18,310 bases of DNA from Prevotella sp. UBA746 (GTDB lineage Bacteria; Bacteroidota; Bacteroidia; Bacteroidales; Bacteroidaceae). The notes under the pieces are model-generated. The model saw nothing but the letters and a program-made list of their open reading frames with translations. It did not search any database and had not been told where the DNA came from. This document shows positions 13,598 through 18,310 of the stretch, piece by piece (the first letter of the stretch is position 1; each line of letters begins with the position of its first letter). The stretch is from positions 46,678 through 64,987 of the forward strand of contig DBKQ01000024.1 in NCBI GenBank assembly GCA_002298545.1. Direction: 5' to 3'. The translations under genes were made by a program, and so were the position numbers.

Positions 13598-16342
13598 TTA
13601 TTGTTTGTTTCTTATATCACCGGGAAGTTTGTTGTATTCGTCTTTGAAACATTTCGTAAAATATGATGGTGAAGAAAAGCCAACCTCGTATGCAATTTCA
13701 GATATGCTTTTGTCGGTGTCTGCCAGAAGTTGCATACCCCGTTGCAGTCTTGCCTTGCGCATCAAGTCGACTACAGATACTCCGGTTATTGCCTTTACCT
13801 TTCTGTACAATTGCACTCGGCTCAGTCCCATGTCGTTGCTAAGGTCTTCAACGTTATATTCTATGTTTCCTATATTTTTTTGTATAGTTGTCTTCAAAAT
13901 ACTGATAAAGTCTTTGTCCATGTTGTCCGGTTTGCTGTCTTTATCAGCCTCGTCGCCTACATTGTTTTCTTTAAAAATATTCTCCAATTTTCTTCTGCTG
14001 TTAAGAAGATTTTCCACTCTCGCCTTTAGAATTCTACTGCTAAAAGGTTTTGTAATATATGAATCTGCCCCATGCTCATAGCCTTCAATTTTCTGTTCGT
14101 TCAAACTTTTCGCAGTTAGCAGTATTACCGGAATATGGCAAATTGCAGTTCTGCTTTTAAGTTCCGTACAGAATTCAATACCGTTCATTACAGGCATCAT
14201 TACATCGCAAATAACAATGTCTGGAACAATTTTCAGTGCGATATCAAGTCCTTCCTTTCCGTCGGCAGCTTCACATACAGTATATCTATCGTTGAAAATC
14301 TCCTTGATATAGTCTCTGATGTCATTGTTGTCGTCAATGATCAGGAGCGTCGGTTTGCCATTGTCGTTGATAATCCTTTGTGTGGCATAACTGTTGCTTT
14401 CATTCTTGGCAGGCAATTTAGGCTCTTTGTCGATTAAATGATATTCGTTCAGTTTTTCATCTGTCGTTTCATCTGTCAAGTCCTTTTGGTTACGTGGTAT
14501 AATGATGCTAAAGTCAGATCCTTTTCCTTTTTGGCTTTTCACGAAGGCATTGCCGTTGTGCAATTCAGCATAAGCCTTTACGATGGCAAGACCTATACCT
14601 GTTCCGCCATTAGAGTTGTTTGCCTGATAAAATCTGTCGAAGACCTTTTTCTGTTCCTCTTCCGAGAGACCTTTTCCCGTGTCGCTCACGGTAAGTTGAA
14701 GGCAATCATTAGGTGCATCTTTAAGAGAAACTGTGATAATACCTCCTGCATCCGTATATTTTATGGCATTACTTACGAAATTAAACACAATCCTGTTAAT
14801 CTTGTCTTCGTCGGCAGTAATGGATTCGTGCTTGAATTCGTCCATGTTAAGAACGAGAGAAACTTTTTTAGCTTCGGCAGAAGGATAAAAAGCGTCAATC
14901 CATTTGCTTAATTCCTCTTTAATTTTGAAAGTCGACGTCTTTAGTTTCATATTTCCGCTTTGGATTTTCCTAAAGTCCATTATGTCGTCAACGAGGCGCT
15001 TCATCGTAAAGGCACTGCGCTGCAATGTCTTCAGTAGAGCCATAGTTGGTTTGCTGATGTTCTTGTCTGCAATAATTCTTTCAAGTGGGTCGATAATGAG
15101 TGTAAGCGGAGTTCTCAGTTCATGACTGACGTTGGTAAAAAATTCAATTCTTGACTGAGTAAGACTTATCACTTCCCCGTTGAGTCGTTCAAGTTCGTCA
15201 TTCTTGCTTTTCAGTTGCATAGAAAGGATATTCTTTGCATGATAGTTCTTATAAAGGAACATAGACGCAATAATAACAGAAAGCAGGAATATGCCGAGGA
15301 GCCACAGAAAAAGAGTCTGTGTTTCATAGTGGCTCTCGTATTTGCTTACCTGTTTGTGTAGGTCTTCCAAAATTCCCCTTTGTCTGGCAGCATTCTTTGC
15401 AGCCATAAGTGTCAGTTCTGCATTTGCCTTGGTGATAATAGTAGTAGCAAGATTATTATTATTGTCGTATTTCTCCCCCTTAAGAATTCTCATAGCGAGT
15501 TTTATTACCTCGTCACCGCTCGTAGGGTTCATATACGATGCGTCCAAAATGCCATCGCATACAAGGTCGATGCCTTGTCCTCTGCCAGAAAGTCCGTCAA
15601 TGCCGGTAAACCTTATCTTATTGTCTGGATAAAGCTTTTTAGCAGCAAGGTATGCTCCGTATGCCATCCTGTCGTTGTGTGCAAAGACGTAGTCAATATC
15701 TTTTGTCTTCACCATGGTCCTTTCCATAGCCTGTTGACCGCTTGTCAGTTCCCAATTGCCAAACTCTTCAGCGACGATATCAACATTAGGGAATTTATCC
15801 ATGGCTGCCTTAAAACCTTTGTGTCTCTCGATAGACGGAGAGGAATCTTTAAGTCCCATAATCTCAGCAACTTTACCTTTGCCGTGAAGTTCATTGGCAA
15901 TATAAGTACCGAGGTCGTATCCCATCTTGTAGTTGTTGCTGCCGATGAAAGCACTGTATTTGTCAGATTTTATCTTTCTGTCGTAAAGTATGACGGGAAT
16001 TCCGCTATTGTATGCTTTTGTGACAGCCGGGTCTACAACATTCACCTGGTTGGGAGAAATGATAAGCAAGTCGACTCCCATTTTTATAAAGCTGTCTATT
16101 TGTTCTATTTGAGTGTTGCTGTTATTGTTGGCGCATTTTATTATTACATTGATAGAGTCGTTGATGTAGTCCATCATCTTGATCTCGTCGTTTAGTTTAG
16201 TGCGCCATGCATCATCCGAACATTGTGAAACGGCAATTGTATACACATGCTTTTTGTCGGAACAATTATATGTGATAAATATTGTCGATACAATAACAAC
16301 AATGCTAAGTATGAAATATATGAAATTTTTTTTTCTTTCCAT
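13598..16342 (-). CDS. Hybrid two-component regulator (HTCS) with sugar-binding-type sensor
   Basis: The 914-residue product combines sensor, kinase and DNA-binding regulator in one chain in the inner membrane. Order: membrane anchor (~7-25); periplasmic-binding-protein domain of the LacI/ribose type (~34-315; IAVSQCSDDAWRTKL, SPNQVNVVDPAV, FAHNDRMAYGA); second membrane helix (~343-365); histidine kinase with SHELRTP (His407), N box (Asn525), DTGKG (554-558) and GGTGIGLAIV; receiver with acidic pair Asp670-Asp671, phospho-acceptor Asp713 (ICDVMMP) and Lys765; and AraC-type helix-turn-helix (~825-914). The layout is that of the Bacteroides fructose sensor class, so a monosaccharide ligand is likely. 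All catalytic residues are present. Such regulators usually sit beside a polysaccharide utilisation locus, but none lies in this window. The promoter is at 16420-16427 and the leader carries a segment complementary to the neighbouring non-coding RNA. Confidence 0.93.
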   Translation of the reverse strand: MERKKNFIYFILSIVVIVSTIFITYNCSDKKHVYTIAVSQCSDDAWRTKLNDEIKMMDYINDSINVIIKCANNNSNTQIEQIDSFIKMGVDLLIISPNQVNVVDPAVTKAYNSGIPVILYDRKIKSDKYSAFIGSNNYKMGYDLGTYIANELHGKGKVAEIMGLKDSSPSIERHKGFKAAMDKFPNVDIVAEEFGNWELTSGQQAMERTMVKTKDIDYVFAHNDRMAYGAYLAAKKLYPDNKIRFTGIDGLSGRGQGIDLVCDGILDASYMNPTSGDEVIKLAMRILKGEKYDNNNNLATTIITKANAELTLMAAKNAARQRGILEDLHKQVSKYESHYETQTLFLWLLGIFLLSVIIASMFLYKNYHAKNILSMQLKSKNDELERLNGEVISLTQSRIEFFTNVSHELRTPLTLIIDPLERIIADKNISKPTMALLKTLQRSAFTMKRLVDDIMDFRKIQSGNMKLKTSTFKIKEELSKWIDAFYPSAEAKKVSLVLNMDEFKHESITADEDKINRIVFNFVSNAIKYTDAGGIITVSLKDAPNDCLQLTVSDTGKGLSEEEQKKVFDRFYQANNSNGGTGIGLAIVKAYAELHNGNAFVKSQKGKGSDFSIIIPRNQKDLTDETTDEKLNEYHLIDKEPKLPAKNESNSYATQRIINDNGKPTLLIIDDNNDIRDYIKEIFNDRYTVCEAADGKEGLDIALKIVPDIVICDVMMPVMNGIEFCTELKSRTAICHIPVILLTAKSLNEQKIEGYEHGADSYITKPFSSRILKARVENLLNSRRKLENIFKENNVGDEADKDSKPDNMDKDFISILKTTIQKNIGNIEYNVEDLSNDMGLSRVQLYRKVKAITGVSVVDLMRKARLQRGMQLLADTDKSISEIAYEVGFSSPSYFTKCFKDEYNKLPGDIRNKQ

Positions 16343-16371
16343 AGCTGGTTCGTTTTATGAGGAGTTTTATA

Positions 16372-16396
16372 ATTGTAGATATGCTTTCCTCTCTTA
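16372..16396. repeat. Inverted copy of 13418-13437 in the regulator's leader
   Basis: ATTGTAGATATGCT (16372-16385), five extra bases, then CTCTTA (16391-16396) are the reverse complement of 13418-13437. In the regulator mRNA this lies about 30-54 nt before the ATG and overlaps a small leader hairpin (16393-16407). Confidence 0.7.
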
Positions 16397-16419
16397 TTAA
16401 GAATAAGCCATACTAACTG

Positions 16420-16427
16420 CAAAGATA
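16420..16427 (-). promoter_or_regulatory. Promoter (-7 box) of the regulator gene
   Basis: TATCTTTG on the minus strand fits TAnnTTTG exactly and is identical to the box of the non-coding RNA. A start near 16413 gives a leader of about 70 nt with a hairpin (CTTATT/AATAAG, 16393-16407). Confidence 0.55.
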
Positions 16428-16570
16428 TAGGAAAAAAATCATTTCTTTACGGAAAATCAGAAAAAATAATATATGTTTGAAAAAAAAGTCAAAATCTAAA
16501 CCACCGTTTTTGTTTTTTTCCTAAATTTACAACCGGAAAAACGATGTGTAACCTTTTAAACATTTGTATT

Positions 16571-17677
16571 ATGAAAATCGGAATTCCAAAAGAAATCAAG
16601 AACAATGAGAACAGAGTTGGTATGACACCTGCCGGAGTAGCAGAATTAGTGCGCCATGGTCATTCAGTTGCCGTTCAGCATACGGCTGGCGAGAATAGCG
16701 GTTTCAGTGATGAAATGTATGTCAAGGCTGGAGCGGAGATACTGCCCGATATCGAGGCTGTTTACCGCGAGGCAGAGATGATTGTTAAAGTCAAGGAACC
16801 GATAAAGCCGGAATATAAACTGATACGCAAAGACCAGCTTGTATTTACTTATTTCCATTTTGCTTGCGACAGGGAGCTTACTGATGCCATGATAAACAGT
16901 GGTGCTGTTTGTCTGGCGTATGAAACAGTTGAGACTACCGACCACCGCCTGCCACTACTGATTCCTATGAGCGAGGTAGCTGGGCGTATGGCAACGATTA
17001 ACGGAGCTTATTATCTGCAAAAAACAAAAGGCGGACTCGGAAAACTGATTAGTGGAGTGCCGGGAGTAGACCGTGCGAAAGTCCTTGTGCTTGGCGGAGG
17101 AACCGTGGGGGAGGCTGCAGCGAGGATGGCTGCCGGACTCGGTGCGGATGTTTGGATTACAGATATTTCATTGCCAAGACTTCGCCAACTGGAAATGGAA
17201 TTACCGATAAATGTACATACGCTGTATTCTACGGAACATAATATCCGCGAACAGCTGCCTGATACAGACATCGTTATAGGTAGCGTTCTCGTTCCTGGCG
17301 ACAAGGCTCCGCATCTGATAACACGCGATATGCTGAAAATAATGCAACCGGGAACAGTGCTCGTGGATGTGGCGATAGACCAGGGCGGTTGCTTTGAGAC
17401 TTCTCATCCTACGACACATTCTGACCCAGTGTATATGGTAGACGGAATACTACATTATGCCGTTGCCAATATTCCTGGTGCTGTGCCTCACACTTCAACG
17501 CTGGCATTGACAAACGCAACATTGAAATATGCCGTTGCTCTTGCCGATAAGGGGTGGCGAAAAGCGTGCAAAGAAGATCCGGCATTGTATAAAGGACTGA
17601 ATATCGTTAATGGCAAGGTTGTATTCAAGGCAGTTGCCGATGTTTATGGTATGGAATACGAAAAAATAGAATTGTAG
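16571..17677 (+). CDS. ald: Alanine dehydrogenase
   Basis: The 368-residue cytoplasmic enzyme interconverts L-alanine and pyruvate plus ammonia with NAD(H) (EC 1.4.1.1). It matches the family along its whole length, which is usually about 370 residues. It starts MKIGIPKEIKNNENRVGMTP and has the pyruvate and catalytic residues Arg15, Lys75 (VKVKEP), His96 (YFHFA) and Asp270 (DVAIDQGG), plus the NAD-binding glycine motif VLGGGTVG (173-180). An ATG at 16544 would add nine residues (MCNLLNICI) not seen in the family, so I use 16571. The gene is transcribed away from the two-component regulator; TAAATTTA (16522-16529) is a possible but imperfect -7 box. A terminator follows, so it is probably a single unit. 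Confidence 0.95.
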   Translation: MKIGIPKEIKNNENRVGMTPAGVAELVRHGHSVAVQHTAGENSGFSDEMYVKAGAEILPDIEAVYREAEMIVKVKEPIKPEYKLIRKDQLVFTYFHFACDRELTDAMINSGAVCLAYETVETTDHRLPLLIPMSEVAGRMATINGAYYLQKTKGGLGKLISGVPGVDRAKVLVLGGGTVGEAAARMAAGLGADVWITDISLPRLRQLEMELPINVHTLYSTEHNIREQLPDTDIVIGSVLVPGDKAPHLITRDMLKIMQPGTVLVDVAIDQGGCFETSHPTTHSDPVYMVDGILHYAVANIPGAVPHTSTLALTNATLKYAVALADKGWRKACKEDPALYKGLNIVNGKVVFKAVADVYGMEYEKIEL

Positions 17678-17701
17678 AGTTGTTATGTAAATGATTTATA
17701 C

Positions 17702-17760
17702 AGCCACACTCGGAGTTTGTTGGTTTACAGCTCTTTGTGTGGCTTTTCTTCTTTTTTTCT
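17702..17760 (+). terminator. Rho-independent terminator after ald
   Basis: An 8-bp stem AGCCACAC (17702-17709) with GTGTGGCT (17737-17744), with a possible inner GAG/CTC pairing, is followed by a T-rich tract ending in seven T. Confidence 0.75.
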
Positions 17761-17850
17761 TAATATAGTATATAAGATAGGTGCCCTTTTTTCTCAAAAA
17801 GTATTATTTATTTCCTATTTTATGCTAAAAACTTTATTTAATACAATAGT

Positions 17851-17885
17851 TTTGTAATTTGTTTTTGACAAAATATATAAATTTG
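17851..17885 (+). promoter_or_regulatory. Promoter of the inositol-3-phosphate synthase gene
   Basis: TAAATTTG (17878-17885) fits TAnnTTTG exactly. Candidate -33 elements TTTG lie at 17851-17854 (23-nt spacer) and 17858-17861 (16-nt spacer). The start near 17892 gives a leader of about 33 nt. Confidence 0.6.
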
Positions 17886-17924
17886 CAGCGAGAGAGTAAA
17901 ATCACAATATTAAAAAAAGATCTA

Positions 17925-18310
17925 ATGCAAACAAAAGTGAAGCCCGCAGAGGGAAAATTAGGAATAATGATTGTCGGTAACGGTGCTGTTGCCACAACAT
18001 TTATGACAGGTGTCCTCATGACACGTCGCGGATTGACAAAACCTGTTGGTTCAATGACCCAATACGATAAAATACGTGTTGGAAGTGGAGTTGACAAAAA
18101 GTACCTTCATTATAAGGATATTGTTCCTTTGGCATCTTTAGACGATATCGTATTTGGTACATGGGACGTATATCCGCAGAATGCTTACCAGGCAGCAATG
18201 TATGCCGAAGTGCTGAAAGAGAAGGATATAGACCCTGTCAAGGACGAGTTGGAAAAGATTAAGCCGATGAAGGCTGCTTTCGACAAGAACTATGCAAAGC
18301 GCCTGGACGG
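17925..18310 (+). CDS. Inositol-3-phosphate synthase, 5' part (cut by window end)
   Basis: The frame runs from ATG 17925 to the window end: 128 codons and two bases. The protein begins MQTKVKPAEGKLGIMIVGNG; GNGAVATT is the NAD-binding glycine-rich loop of myo-inositol-1-phosphate synthase, and DIVFGTWDVYPQNAY and MKAAFDKNYAKRLDG are typical of the Bacteroidetes form. The enzyme converts glucose 6-phosphate to inositol 3-phosphate with NAD. In Bacteroides the product feeds synthesis of phosphatidylinositol and inositol sphingolipids, and the gene heads a small lipid cluster; the partner genes would lie beyond the window. Full-length members have about 430 residues. Confidence 0.93.
   Translation, partial: MQTKVKPAEGKLGIMIVGNGAVATTFMTGVLMTRRGLTKPVGSMTQYDKIRVGSGVDKKYLHYKDIVPLASLDDIVFGTWDVYPQNAYQAAMYAEVLKEKDIDPVKDELEKIKPMKAAFDKNYAKRLD

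Noticed and set aside
15380..16195. 271-codon plus-strand frame opposite the two-component regulator
   Set aside because: It is an antisense shadow of the sensor domain, with no recognisable domain and no promoter.
17834..18097. Minus-strand frame over the start of the inositol-3-phosphate synthase gene
   Set aside because: It is a shadow of a well-recognised plus-strand gene and its promoter.

Overview
The window looks like chromosomal DNA of a Bacteroidales bacterium, probably Prevotella or a close relative. Evidence: promoters of the Bacteroidetes type (-7 box TAnnTTTG), no Shine-Dalgarno sites, a type IX secretion (T9SS) C-terminal signal, a hybrid two-component regulator ending in an AraC-type domain, and typical Bacteroidales proteins (DUF4922, inositol-3-phosphate synthase). 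No tRNA, rRNA, CRISPR array, transposase or phage gene was found.

Layout. (1) 1-2276: AT-rich accessory segment. A strong inverted repeat (124-180) abuts fragments of a secreted, metallopeptidase-like T9SS family: a 5'-less, frameshifted copy (140-892 plus 874-1701) and an N-terminal half copy with signal peptide (1698-2207), closed by a terminator. (2) 2300-3477: a decayed TPR/helix-turn-helix regulator with a T-run frameshift and an internal deletion. (3) 3657-8826, minus: a two-gene operon with its own promoter, encoding a 1278-residue glycosyltransferase/DUF4922/SpoIID fusion followed 10 bp later by an AmpG-like permease; this suggests peptidoglycan-fragment import and handling. (4) 8887-10290, minus: a FucP/GluP-type sugar:proton symporter between two hairpins. 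(5) 10302-12048, minus: Nif3-like protein and a coiled-coil zinc-ribbon protein in one operon. (6) 12128-12982, minus: a lipoprotein nuclease of the DRGH family. (7) 13025-13597: a 573-bp region without a credible gene but with a promoter, nested stems and a strong terminator, read here as a roughly 390-nt non-coding RNA or a very long attenuated leader. (8) 13598-16427, minus: a hybrid two-component regulator with a sugar-binding-type periplasmic sensor. (9) 16571-17760: alanine dehydrogenase and terminator. (10) 17851-end: promoter and first 128 codons of inositol-3-phosphate synthase, cut by the window edge.

How parts may work together. The most interesting signal is in region 7-8: the predicted 5' end of the non-coding RNA can pair over 20 bases (14+6, with one 5-nt bulge) with the 5' leader of the adjacent regulator mRNA. 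This suggests an sRNA controlling that regulator, or alternatively inverted repeats flanking it. The second is the operon in region 3, whose large fusion carries a 7-bp tandem repeat between its enzymatic modules. All family assignments are from reading the translations; no database search was run.
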